From: Plasmodium malariae
Lineage: Eukaryota; Apicomplexa; Aconoidasida; Haemosporida; Plasmodiidae
Assembly: GCF_900090045.1 (NCBI RefSeq)
Contig: NC_041786.1
Location: 511,501-575,500, forward strand
Direction: 5' to 3'
DNA length: 64,000 bases
Part shown: positions 22,602-33,285 of the stretch, one piece after another
Position numbering within the stretch: position 1 is the first letter of the stretch
Layout: the number at the start of each line of letters is the position of its first letter
The notes under the pieces: model-generated
What the model was told of the DNA's origin: nothing
The model's database searches: none
The model's input: the letters and a program-made list of their open reading frames with translations, nothing else
Program-made: the position numbers and the translations under genes

Positions 22602-24883
22602 CTTTAACTCTTGTTTATAATTGAATTGCTCTCGCTATGCTGTCATATATTGGTCTTGCAAATTTTGTGTTTATTTCATGTAATGTGCATAAATCAAAAT
22701 GGGAAAGCAAAAAGCATAGTGCTACCGTGTGAACATGTGTACAAAATGGAATAAATAGGCGCCCGCCTGCAGTATTTCGTTTTGACGTGTATACGTTGAT
22801 TAGTATTCGTTGATGTGTAAACGTAAATGTGTGCGGACGATCTTTTATATGAGAACGAATGTTTATACTTTAAATTAAATTACGTTACAATTTTCTCATT
22901 TTTTCCCTCGTAATTTGTCAGCTGACTTTATGCATAATAAAGCTTACGTGTACGTATGTATATATATTTATATATATATATATTTATATATCACTTCAAT
23001 ATTCGGACTGCGCGAACTTGTTATCACAATCTGAAATGAAAAAAATCGTTGCTGTGAGATATTGTTATTCGTTAGAATTATTTGTACATAAATATATTTT
23101 TAATATTCTCTCCATTCAAAATTGCTGATTTGTTTATGCATTTTTCTCTCTAATTTTTTTATGAATTTTACTATATTATTTTTTTTTTTATTTTTATGGT
23201 TAATTTGGGGCTGTACTAGTTTGGCACTATCACTATATATATATGTACAAAAATACGTTTAGTGCTATATCTTTTTTTTTTTATGGTTAACTTTTAATTT
23301 TCTGGTCAAAATTTCTTTTTTTTCGAGGGGAATTTTTTTCAAAAAAACCCTATCTAACGACATTGACTAATTAAAAATTTTTAAATATTTTTTATACTAC
23401 ATATTATATACCCATGTAAACATATGAATATATAAACTCATATTTTTGTATGTATTTATATATGTATATATACTATCATATATAGTGGTTTATAAGTTCA
23501 GTAAAATCATGTAAAAAAGATTTTCAGAATAAAAATGAGAATTTATATTACTCCTCACAAAGGGCAATTGGAACACGTTTTAAGAACTTATTATTAGGGT
23601 GTTATATTAGAACGTTTTTAAGTTGCTAATCCAGAAATTACAGTTTTAGAGTAATTTTGCTACATTAAACGTCCATATATACATATATGTATATATATAC
23701 ACATTCATCCATGTACAAATTATATATACACACTTGCTAAATTTAGCGCACTTTTAACTGATTCACTGAACGTTATCGTGTTGAGTAAATTTTGAAAATT
23801 AAAAATAATAATACGATCAAAAAAAAAAAAAATTAAAATTAAAGCTAAAACTGACCTTATAATTAAAGCTATAAATAATGTTAAAATTAAAATTATAATT
23901 GACGTTAAAATTAAAACTAAATGAAGTTAAAATTAAAACTAAAATTGAAGTTTAAATTAAAGCTTAAATTAGAAGAATGAAGATGTACATAAAACAATAA
24001 TAAAAATTAGATCAAATAAACATACGATGGTACAATTAAAAAAGACACAAGGATGTAAGAACATTCATTTTGTTGTTCAAATGAAAAAAGCTACAATAAA
24101 AAAAAAATATATTAAAAAGAGAATAGCATGTATGCCACAAAAAGGGGATTTTCGCCAATCATGTATTTTCCATACCGAAGTTACTGTTTACACGTTTATG
24201 CATTTAAGAATGAAATATATTATATATACACAGACACATATCTATTCATATATTCGTATATTCAACAAACACATGGACAAAACTCATACATACCCATACT
24301 CATATTCGTGTGAACAATATATACTAAGCAGCAAGGAACAAAAAAAAATGGTACGAAAAGTTACACAAAATGAGGGCCACTCTCAAAAGCGAAAAGGCAC
24401 ATTTTTCAACTGCAGAATAATTATAAAAACTAATTAATTAAGCAAAAACGAAATTTCTTACTATGTATTAATATAACTTGAATGGCAAATGGCACTATAA
24501 AATTTTATTCGAATTGCGCTACACAAATGCAAAACAAAAAAATAAAATAATATAAATAAATAATAATAAATGAATAGAAATATACTAATAAATAAATAAA
24601 TAAATAAATAAATAATAATAAATGAATAGAAATATACTAATAAATAAATAAATAAATAAATAATAATAAATGAACAGAAATATACTAATAAATAAATAAT
24701 AATAAATGAATAGAAATATACTAATAAATAAATAAATAATAATAAATAAATATAAAAATAAAAAATTATAAAATAATTAAAAAAGAAAAAAAAAAAAAAA
24801 AAAGGGGCTTTATTTTACTTTTCCACGAATTATCGTTTAATGGCTCTAAAACAGCTTGGCACTCATATATGCACGTCGAGGCG
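22602..24883. other. Intergenic region (HSP110 promoter side, TLD gene 3' side)
   Basis: Both flanking genes are on the minus strand, so this is the HSP110 upstream region and the 3' region of the TLD gene. It has (TA)n and GTAC microsatellites, a stretch of AAAATTAAAACTAAAATTGA-like imperfect repeats at about 23830-23970, and a tandem repeat at 24540-24770. A plus-strand ORF at 24027-24437 is open but has no family features and runs into microsatellite translation; I do not call it a gene. Confidence 0.5.
24540..24770. repeat. AATAAATAAT-type satellite with a longer higher-order unit
   Basis: Four or five copies of a unit built from an AATA run plus TAATAATAAATGAATAGAAA and TATACTAAT lie in tandem. 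Copies differ in the number of AATA tetramers, so the period varies (about 38-55 bp). The array lies just downstream of the TLD gene stop on its strand, followed by a poly(A) run at about 24787-24802. Confidence 0.8.
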
Positions 24884-27451
24884 CTATTTATCCTGAGTAA
24901 GTTTTTCATACTTACCTCCTACGAAAACCTTGGGCAACAAAAATTCCTTATCAAAACTATTTTGAACAATCTTGGATTTGTCTGTTGATCTTCTTTCTTG
25001 CTTACAAGCTTCTTCATTCTGCTGCATCAACCTTTGCTGCTCTAATGCTTTTTCATCACCACAACCCCATGCCTCCACTTCGTTTATGGAAAGTTTGTAC
25101 AAAAAGGTGTCTTCATCGCCTTCATCATCATCATTTTCCTCATAATGGATATACTGATTATCATTCGAATTATTTTTGTTCTTGTGTTCTTTTACTTTAT
25201 TATTATCCCTTTCATAATGTGGGAAATATAAGTGCCCGCTTTTATAAGTATAATCAGATTGAGTACAATAAGAGTCTTTAAATTCATCACTCAAAAATAG
25301 TCTGAAGCATTCAGTTCTTCCTCCAAAACCTAACCCCTTAGGGTAAAAGGAATTTTTACTATTCAAATAAACATAATTTGTTCCGAATTGATTTGTTCTT
25401 ATTATTCTAAAAACTGGTGAAGCTGAAAATAAAAAGTCATTTGAGGATCCATGAAATAAATGAGAATCCTTTAGAGCAGTGGTACAAACTGCACCTAATA
25501 TTTGATTGTCACTTGTTTTTATTACAATTATTATAGGGGCTTCATAATAAAAAAGGCAGCTCATAAATCTATTAAAACTTGTACCTTCTTTCCAAGAAGC
25601 ATATAATCTATACCATTCATTATTCATAAAACATGGCGAACATTGTCTTAGGGTAAAAACTACTTCATCTGTTAATATTTTACTTGTTTTATTTAAAAAT
25701 AATCCTCTCCATCCACTGGATGAATTCTGAATTTCGACAATTGAAGATGATTTTTCATATTTCTCTTCTATCTTTTTAGGGTTGTTCTTATTTTCTTGTT
25801 TTTTTATTTCATTCATTTTCATGTTAGTATATATCGTATGTATTAGATCTATACTGTTCATGCATAAGTCATTAATATTTTCCAAGCCGTTCTCTTCCTC
25901 CGACCTGTTTTCTTCACCAGTGTTAATGTAACTCTTACCATTACTGCTATTATTATTGTTATTACTATTACTAATACCACTGTTACTTTTTTTCTTTTTC
26001 TTTTTTTTTTCCTCTGTTATTATATTTTCGCAATTCATGAAATGCTTCAGTGTTGCGTTAGAATAATTACTACACAAACTTATAAATGTGGTATTAATAT
26101 ATTCAACCACTAGTGAATATATAGTATTTTTATTATTATCTATGGAATTTACAAATAATCTAAAACCCATAATTATATTTCTAAAATCTAAATTTGTTTC
26201 TAATGAACAAAAAAGTTCATTAAAAAAGTAGGCTAAGTCCCAACTATTTTTTCTATTATTTAAATTCGTAACATCATATGGACTAGTTGAGTATTTTTTT
26301 AATGATATATTATTCTTTTCAGGTATTTGACTTTTATTAGCTAGTTTGAATAATATATTATTTGGATATAATAAATATAATTGTTCAATATACATATATG
26401 TAAAAAGATGATGTAAGGCTTCTTCTACTGATATTAAATCTTTCATAATATAATTTTTTGGATACTGATTTTTCAAAATATTTTTTTCTAAAAAGAAAAT
26501 ATTATCCTTTATAAATTTATAATTTCTTTCCTTTTTTTTATTTTTATTTATTACATTCACATTTGAATCGGAAAACACAAATTTAAAAGAATTGCGGTTT
26601 CTTCCTAATTCATCCTCATCTTCACTTGTAGTATTAATATTGTTATTATATTTATTACCCCTATCATTATCACCATTATTGCCATAATTATTATTACTGT
26701 AAATATTGTTAACATTATTGTCATTACTGTTATTATCATTGCAGTTGAGGAAGGAAGCATGTATGTCCTCTTTTTTATCACTCCCCTTTGTACGTTCCAT
26801 GGTGCTTAAGTTTTCCGTGTTGCCCTCATTTTCCTCCTCCAATTTAAATTTGGTTAATGTGTTATTCGGGCAATCATCATTTGGATTACCATCATTTAGA
26901 TTGGCATAATTCGGATTAGAATCACTCGGATTAGAATCACTCAGATTACCATCATTCGGGTTTCCATCATTAAGGTTACAATATATCTCTCTACCACCAT
27001 TCATGTTACCACTATTCACGTTAGCATTATTCGGGTTACTACCATGTGATATACTATATCTTAAAAAGCTCATAAACAAAATTTTTATAAGTATCCGACT
27101 TTTTACACTGTTAATATATGACAATATATTAATTATGTCTTGAAGGGATATTTCATTATTCACTTTTTTACTACTTTTATTAAACAGAACATTTAAAGCA
27201 TAATTAAACCCATAATGATTACTCTTTGTTTCCTTATGTCGACACTTTTTTCTTAGTACTTCATGAAATGAAGGCAATACTAGGGCAATATATGGTCTCA
27301 ATATATAAGGATATACATATATAAAATCTAACGTGCTAATTTTTTCATTTGCTTCTTTTTTATTTAAATTAAATTTTTTTCTTATCATTTCTACATCCTC
27401 TTCCCTCAAATTTCCATAATTTAATGTATGTTTTGAGTGTCCTTCCCCCAT
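24884..27451 (-). CDS. TLD-domain protein with N-myristoylation-like start
   Basis: 855 aa, one exon. The C-terminal third is a TLD domain: it opens near residue 615 with EWYRLYASWKEGTSFNRFM and continues through ILGAVCTTALKDSHLFHGSSN, FLFSASPVFRI, FYPKGLGFGGRTECFRLFLS and EVEAWGCGDE. TLD proteins elsewhere protect against oxidative stress or regulate the V-ATPase; the role here is not established. The N-terminus is MGEGHSKH, with Gly2 and Ser6 fitting the N-myristoylation pattern, so membrane anchoring is plausible. The N-terminal half looks helical (residues 13-130). It is followed by a five-residue tandem repeat (NDGNP/SDSNP, about residues 159-193) and Asn/Lys low-complexity inserts, and a middle helical region precedes the TLD domain. 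Start chosen at the only N-terminal Met; its context gives a clean myristoylation motif. Confidence 0.88.
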   Translation of the reverse strand: MGEGHSKHTLNYGNLREEDVEMIRKKFNLNKKEANEKISTLDFIYVYPYILRPYIALVLPSFHEVLRKKCRHKETKSNHYGFNYALNVLFNKSSKKVNNEISLQDIINILSYINSVKSRILIKILFMSFLRYSISHGSNPNNANVNSGNMNGGREIYCNLNDGNPNDGNLSDSNPSDSNPNYANLNDGNPNDDCPNNTLTKFKLEEENEGNTENLSTMERTKGSDKKEDIHASFLNCNDNNSNDNNVNNIYSNNNYGNNGDNDRGNKYNNNINTTSEDEDELGRNRNSFKFVFSDSNVNVINKNKKKERNYKFIKDNIFFLEKNILKNQYPKNYIMKDLISVEEALHHLFTYMYIEQLYLLYPNNILFKLANKSQIPEKNNISLKKYSTSPYDVTNLNNRKNSWDLAYFFNELFCSLETNLDFRNIIMGFRLFVNSIDNNKNTIYSLVVEYINTTFISLCSNYSNATLKHFMNCENIITEEKKKKKKKSNSGISNSNNNNNSSNGKSYINTGEENRSEEENGLENINDLCMNSIDLIHTIYTNMKMNEIKKQENKNNPKKIEEKYEKSSSIVEIQNSSSGWRGLFLNKTSKILTDEVVFTLRQCSPCFMNNEWYRLYASWKEGTSFNRFMSCLFYYEAPIIIVIKTSDNQILGAVCTTALKDSHLFHGSSNDFLFSASPVFRIIRTNQFGTNYVYLNSKNSFYPKGLGFGGRTECFRLFLSDEFKDSYCTQSDYTYKSGHLYFPHYERDNNKVKEHKNKNNSNDNQYIHYEENDDDEGDEDTFLYKLSINEVEAWGCGDEKALEQQRLMQQNEEACKQERRSTDKSKIVQNSFDKEFLLPKVFVGGKYEKLTQDK

Positions 27452-27635
27452 CCTTTCAATGCTTTTTTTTTTTCAAAATAAAAAAATAATATTAATAAAT
27501 TTCTTACATGTCAATATAAGTATGAAATAAATATGTACAGCATACGTACATACAGCCTAAATGTACAAGAAATATATCAATAAAAATGAAAACGTATAAT
27601 TATACCTAAGTACATGTATATAAATACGTACAAAT

Positions 27636-27708
27636 AAATAAATAAATATAAATATAAATATAAATATAAATATAAATATAAATATAAATATAAATATAAA
27701 TATAATAA

Positions 27709-27795
<87 letters not shown>

Positions 27796-28085
27796 AATGT
27801 ATATATTAATGAATATAAAAAAATATATATAAATATAAATGTATATATAGATATATACGTATATATAGATACATGTATATATATAAAAGTATATATAAAT
27901 AATGTATATATATAAAAGTACATATAAATAATGTATATATATAAAAGTACATATAAATAATGTATATATATAAAAGTACATATAAATAATATATATATAT
28001 ATATATAAGTATATATAAATATTGTATATATAAAAGTATATATAAATATTGTATAAATATAAAAGTACATATAAATAATGCATAC
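27636..28085. repeat. (AAATAT)n, (TA)n and 26-29 bp satellite block
   Basis: There are three adjoining parts: AAATAT hexamers at about 27650-27720; an uninterrupted (TA)n of about 70 bases at 27720-27788; and, from about 27885 to 28080, repeated AATGTATATATATAAAAG plus TACATATAAAT units with one-base variants (AGTA/AGTACAT). It lies 5' of the TLD gene on its strand. Confidence 0.88.
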
Positions 28086-28899
28086 ATACATTAACTTATT
28101 GTTCGTTAAGCCAATTTAATTCCTCTTTAAATATGTAGATGGAAAATTTTAATTGAAAATATAAGTCCTTTCGTTTAATAAAAAATATATACAGGGTTTT
28201 CCCTTCTGCATTTCATTAAAAACCCATATAACATTTTGTTTATTTGGATTTGTTTACATAATGTTAAAATTTTCTTCTTTTCTTCTTTAATGTTGCGGGT
28301 GCTGGCACGTATAAATTAATACATACTTGTTTGCATTTATATATATATATAATGCAATATTATGCTTCCCATCCATTTTTTTTTAATTTTGGAAAATAAT
28401 ATTACGAAAAAAATTTAACAATAACATAAGCATCGTAAGTTTTTGAAGAAAGTGTTTTCCTGTAGTAAACTGCAAAAAAGCACATATACCAGTATTAATG
28501 TATATATATATATTTTTCCGCCGTATTTTTTTTTTTTTTTTTTTTTTTTTGGTTAAAGGAAAGAAATAAATAGTTATGTGTTAATATTTGTATAATTTCA
28601 GCCCTTTTTTTTTTTTTTTTTTGCTTTTTTGTGAAAAAATGGAAAAATGATTCACGTTTTAAAAAAAATAAATGTACTTGGCACAACTGCGCGTGAAGCA
28701 TCACTGTTAATTTTTCCCCTTTGAATTATATGGCAGTAAAAACATGTAAATTTAATATACACCTAAACATATATGTATATATATACGGGCATGTATTTTC
28801 TATAATTTAAAGATCTTTTACGTGTAGCATGGCATCACATTGTACGGGATTATAAGAGTTAAAAGAAGAGACGTACATATTGGTGGAAGTGTATATATA

Positions 28900-29040
28900 T
28901 TAATATGTACGTATTCATATGTACATATTCATGCTTACGTATTCGTGCATACGTATTCTTTTGTACAAATTCATGCTTACATATTCGTGCGTACGTATTC
29001 ATATGTACATATTCGTGCGTACATATTGATGTATAAATAT
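28900..29040. repeat. Imperfect GTACATATTCATGC/ACGTATTCGTGC repeats
   Basis: Alternating 12-14 bp blocks of TACGTATTCATATG, TACATATTCATGCT and TACGTATTCGTGCG follow one another for about 140 bp. They open a Tyr/His/Val-rich frame on both strands, which I treat as noncoding. The array lies about 80 bases from the T-protein stop, so it is probably in the 3' region of that gene. Confidence 0.75.
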
Positions 29041-29117
29041 ACACCCATATACCGTACAAGTGTAACGCATGCTCCTTATGTACTGTAAAAAAAGGCTTAA
29101 TACTCGCCGTTTACAGG

Positions 29118-31703
29118 TCAATATTTGTGGTCAACAAATGGAAGTGCGCAAACTTGGGCAAGTGCAAATTTATGCGCAGATCTACTTCTTAGTATTTTAT
29201 ATTTTTTCTTTTTCGAAAATTCTTGAGGAATGTCAGTAGGTATAGAAATAAGAATTTTTTCGTTGTTTTTTGCAAACTCTCTTTTAATATATCCCTGAGC
29301 TATTCGTTTTTTATATACTGGGCTCCAAGTGCAAGAGGTAATATGACCAATCGGTTCTTTATATGGATAAGAAAATATTTTGCATGTTTTAAAAATTAAT
29401 TCGTTCGATATAATACCAACTCGTAAAAATTTTGATTTCCTACTGTACTCTTTCAATAAATTTTGAAACCCAAAAATGTTTCGTTCTTTTAATTTTTTAT
29501 ATTTTAATGTCCATGCTAAGGAGGCAGTAATAGGAGTAGTATTTTTAAAAATATCGATTCCATATAAGGGAAAACCGGATTCCATCCTTAATATATCTAA
29601 AGCATATGCACCAGCTAATTTTACCTTTGTATGATTTAAAAACAACTGTACATAGATATCACTTATATTATTATCTACAATAAATTCATATCCGTCTTCT
29701 CCTGTATCGCCTGTTCTAATACAAATAATTTCGTAGTTGTTAATAAGACCATCATCATTTGGATTGCATGTAGCATTATTCACTATAAGATTATTATTTT
29801 TCCTTACTTTAAATTTTTTAAAACTCATATATGGAATTTTAAAAAATTCAGTTTCATTCTGTTCCCTATTAAAGTAAAGGATATTATTATATTTGTTACT
29901 TCTATTCATTATAATAACATTTTTTAGGTATGCCAAAATTTTGTCTCTATTATTCCAATCATAATATTCTAAAACGTCATTGAAAACTAGAGTAGCTAAG
30001 GGACCTTGCAAAGATAATACTCTTTTATTATTATATACTTCTATATGTATATCCAAGCCACTATCTTTACAAAATAAAATATAATCACTTAAAAATTCGT
30101 ATACCCCTTTTTTATAATACCCAGATGTAATTAATGTTATTTCATTTTCCCCTTTTAGTACATAGCCTATATCTATAATATACGCTTTATTGTCTAATAT
30201 ACATGTGTAACAAACATCGTCTTTTTTCATATCTTTTATTATATCGCAAGAAATGAAATGATTGCATATGTAAAAACAGTCATTACCTGTTAACTTTATT
30301 ATAAGTTGATATGATTTATCAAATAAGCTACAATTATATCTAGTATGAAAATATTCGCTTATTGTTCCGTCACCAAATTTTGAAGGCACAATACAATTAT
30401 TATATAAAATGAAACATGCATTCTTATTACAAAAAAATGAACCCAGTCTTCTATTCCTGTCTACAGTGTTTAATGTGCTGAACACGTCTAAACAACTAAT
30501 GTCCAAATCATCTTCATCATTTGCATAGTTAAAAATGTCTTCAATGTGTACTTTTTTCATATCACATTCCATTGTGTTCTCTTCCATATTTTCCTTCACA
30601 TGATTGAAGTCATTGTGTTTTACAATTGTGTCAAATGTGGGCATCGTTTTGTTCTCGCGTGCCTCTTTTTTTGCTCTATTGTTTTCAATACATTCATTGT
30701 ATCTTTTCTCCGTAGCACTTGAAGTATTCCTCGTTTTGTTTGAACTACTTTGTATGTTATTGTTCGTCTTTTCATCCAGTGCATCGGAGGTTACATCTCT
30801 ATATGCAGAATTGTTAATACACACCCCTGGAAATTGACTATTCCAAAAAAGTTCGTCTTCTTCATTTATTCCTTCCATCTGACTCAATTGACTCATTTTC
30901 CCCATTCTGCTGTCATTATTAAAGGTGGCACCTTTTTCGGCTTTTTTCTTCCTTTTATGCTGACCTTTTAAATAAGCAGGAGCCTTCGGGTAGCTATTCA
31001 AGTTATCGTTTTCATGCACGCTGTTTATGTTATTATACTCATTTGCCAAATAATTTATATGCGTATTGACAAAATGTTCTGGGTGTTCAATCTTATGAAT
31101 TATTTCTTTTTTTTTATCAATGAAACCTTCACATATTGAAAAGAGGTTAAAACTGGGTGATATGTTTTCACTGAAAGAGTCGTCGTTACTTCTGACATTT
31201 CGAGGTATCCCCTCCACATCCGTTACACCACAGTAATCATTACTACTACTGCCGCTACTTCTATCACTACTCCTACTGTTGTTATCACTATAATTCCCTA
31301 TGCGCAAATTTCCGCCACTAGTAAACTCTTTTCTTATTTTTATAAGTTGATTTATACAATCCCTTTCTTCTGCGCTCACTTCTTCTTTTATCTTTTCTTC
31401 ATACATAAAATTACTTCCACTATTTTTTGTTACCTCCTTTAAGGGGTTATTGATCCACCCACCCCTACTTCCTCTTTTAATCTTCGAATATTTTGGTATA
31501 ATATTCGGGTTGTGTTTATATCTTTCTTCATAAAACTTATCCCGCTGCTTTTGCCTTTTTCTTGTTACTGCTCCATATGTTCCGAACTTTTTTTTACTGT
31601 CCCAAGTTAATATTTTATTACATTGGATGACAAAAAAGCTCGAAAAACCTTTTATTTTGCAGTAGCATATTTCATTCGAAAAAAAAGATAAACCTTTTTG
31701 CAT
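29118..31703 (-). CDS. GCVT: Aminomethyltransferase (glycine cleavage system T-protein) with long N-terminal extension
   Basis: 861 aa. T-protein moves the methylene group from the aminomethyl-lipoyl arm of H-protein to tetrahydrofolate, in mitochondria. The enzyme occupies the second half: FHTRYNCSLFDKS near residue 454, LSLQGPLATLVFNDVL, IRTGDTGEDGYEFIVDN near 666, LAGAYALDILRMESGFPLYG (Gly/Ala-rich substrate region), TPITASLAWTLK, EPIGHITSCTWSPVYKKRIA. These follow the normal family order. Typical T-proteins are about 370-400 aa, so about 430 residues are extra: an N-terminal Cys/Lys-containing leader that may be a mitochondrial presequence, a basic patch (RKRQKQRDKFYEERYKHNP), and Asn/Ser low-complexity sequence. 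Published surveys report that Plasmodium has T, H and L proteins but lacks the P-protein, so the in vivo role is unclear. It is a single exon. Confidence 0.92.
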   Translation of the reverse strand: MQKGLSFFSNEICYCKIKGFSSFFVIQCNKILTWDSKKKFGTYGAVTRKRQKQRDKFYEERYKHNPNIIPKYSKIKRGSRGGWINNPLKEVTKNSGSNFMYEEKIKEEVSAEERDCINQLIKIRKEFTSGGNLRIGNYSDNNSRSSDRSSGSSSNDYCGVTDVEGIPRNVRSNDDSFSENISPSFNLFSICEGFIDKKKEIIHKIEHPEHFVNTHINYLANEYNNINSVHENDNLNSYPKAPAYLKGQHKRKKKAEKGATFNNDSRMGKMSQLSQMEGINEEDELFWNSQFPGVCINNSAYRDVTSDALDEKTNNNIQSSSNKTRNTSSATEKRYNECIENNRAKKEARENKTMPTFDTIVKHNDFNHVKENMEENTMECDMKKVHIEDIFNYANDEDDLDISCLDVFSTLNTVDRNRRLGSFFCNKNACFILYNNCIVPSKFGDGTISEYFHTRYNCSLFDKSYQLIIKLTGNDCFYICNHFISCDIIKDMKKDDVCYTCILDNKAYIIDIGYVLKGENEITLITSGYYKKGVYEFLSDYILFCKDSGLDIHIEVYNNKRVLSLQGPLATLVFNDVLEYYDWNNRDKILAYLKNVIIMNRSNKYNNILYFNREQNETEFFKIPYMSFKKFKVRKNNNLIVNNATCNPNDDGLINNYEIICIRTGDTGEDGYEFIVDNNISDIYVQLFLNHTKVKLAGAYALDILRMESGFPLYGIDIFKNTTPITASLAWTLKYKKLKERNIFGFQNLLKEYSRKSKFLRVGIISNELIFKTCKIFSYPYKEPIGHITSCTWSPVYKKRIAQGYIKREFAKNNEKILISIPTDIPQEFSKKKKYKILRSRSAHKFALAQVCALPFVDHKY

Positions 31704-32554
31704 CTCAAAAAAAGTTCACAAAAATGGTATGAGAGGAGTATCAATGAGACTTATATCCGCGAAGGCATATTGAGTTAGAGTGGGCAAGCGTATGGGAATG
31801 TGTATACCTATATTTATATGCCTATGTATTCACCCGTTTATGTATGTACATAAATATGTATATGTATGTATGCATGAGACTATACATGTGCAGCTGAAGC
31901 TCACTAAGACTTCTCTATATATCTCTAGAGTTTATTCACACCTACATTGCACCTCTATCGCTTTACCACGTATTGATAAGAATTCTCATTTTTTTACTTT
32001 ATAAAAACGTCGTATAATAATTCTTAATAAATTTTCTTGAATTGCTAATAATATCCCCCATTATAAAAGCCCATCTACCCAATTTTATGAAAAAGAAATA
32101 TTTAAAGGTCCCCACTTAATCATTAAATCAGGGAAAAAAAAAAAATAATAAATAAATAAATAACTCTACAATGACGAAAAATTTTTTAAATGGTTATATA
32201 AAAAAACAGGCCTAATTTCTTATAACACAAGATGTTCATTTAATTGTAATTGTATCCATCCATTTGTCATATATATCTCATTATTACATATCCTTTTCTT
32301 TTCATAAGTAGAAAAACTATTTGACAAAGAGATGGGTTACATTTATCTATGAAAAAAATATAAGCGTATAAAAATTGTAGCAGGCGATATAGAATCTCGA
32401 AATTTCGCCAGTTACAATTTTGAATTATTTCTTTTCGTTTTAGCCTCTTCAATTTTTAAATTATAAAATCTGTTAAAAATATATTCATCCTATGAAGTAG
32501 TTGAATTTGTTAAAATGTTTTTAAATATATAAATTATTTCATACATATGGGAAC

Positions 32555-32585
<31 letters not shown>

Positions 32586-33285
32586 GCGCTTACATACATG
32601 CATATACACATACATGTGTACATATACACATACATACGTACATATACACATACATACGTACATATACACATACATACGTACATATACACATACATACGTA
32701 CATATACACATACATACGTACATATACACATACATACGTACATATACACATACATACGTACATATACACATACATACGTACATATACACATACATACGTA
32801 CATATACACATCTGTATATATATATATATATCTATATATGTGCGCACATTTTACAACCGTACACATGTGTCAAAATAATAAAGCGAAATGTAAAATTTAA
32901 AATAAATTTTCGCATGAATTATATTTTTCAGGGTTGTCTTATTGAAAAATTTTATCACTTATAATGGAAGCAAACAAACAAAAAAAAAAAAAAAAAATAT
33001 TAAGGAACAAAATGTAATAAGTTTATCTATGTATGTACATATGTGTTTTTATGTATGCGCACGCAAATGTGACACACAAAAGTAAAGGATACTCCCCGTT
33101 ATGGGAGTTACTAAACGTTAAAGGGAAAACAAGTTGACTGAAAATATGCCCCCTGAATATCGATAAATCTTCAGGAGTAACCCACTTCGTAATCTTTGAT
33201 GTTTCACATTAGACCTCTTTTATTCTGCAATTTCGCACCTTTTAACAGTGTTAAAAATATATGGTCATTTTTTTTTTTTTTTTTT
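31704..33285. other. Intergenic region between T-protein and PRP4 genes
   Basis: Upstream region of the T-protein gene and 3' region of PRP4. It has GTATGTATGCAT microsatellite DNA at 31790-31890, a poly(A) run at 32557-32581 directly followed by a 20-bp satellite, and otherwise AT-rich sequence with no coding signal. Its largest ORFs come from the satellite. Confidence 0.6.
32601..32811. repeat. 20-bp tandem repeat, about ten copies
   Basis: The unit CATATACACATACATACGTA is repeated about ten and a half times and is nearly perfect; the first copy has TACATGTGTA. Each copy carries one GTAC core at its junction. Because 20 is not a multiple of three, its long open frames on both strands (VYVRMYVYMYVCM and similar) pass through all three registers of the same unit; they arise because the unit contains no stop, not because it is coding. 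Confidence 0.92.

Larger units (their letters stand above)
27452..29117. other. Intergenic region rich in TA-type satellites
   Basis: Between the TLD gene start and the T-protein stop, both on the minus strand. It is almost wholly simple sequence: ATAAAT repeats, a long (TA)n, a 26-29 bp repeat, two long poly(T) runs (28527-28550 and 28606-28622) and a GTAC/TTCATG repeat. The Ile/Tyr-rich frames here are translations of these repeats. Confidence 0.65.

Noticed and set aside
24027..24437. Plus-strand 136-codon ORF
   Set aside because: It has no recognisable family, its middle derives from ATACACAGACACATAT-type microsatellite, and it lies antisense in a normal minus-strand intergenic gap.
27577..28091. 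Ile/Tyr-rich minus-strand ORFs of up to 168 codons
   Set aside because: Pure translation of (TA)n and TATAAATA repeats in more than one frame.
32490..32964. Cys/Tyr/Val and His/Thr/Ile repeat ORFs on both strands
   Set aside because: Products of the 20-bp satellite, which lacks stops in any register.
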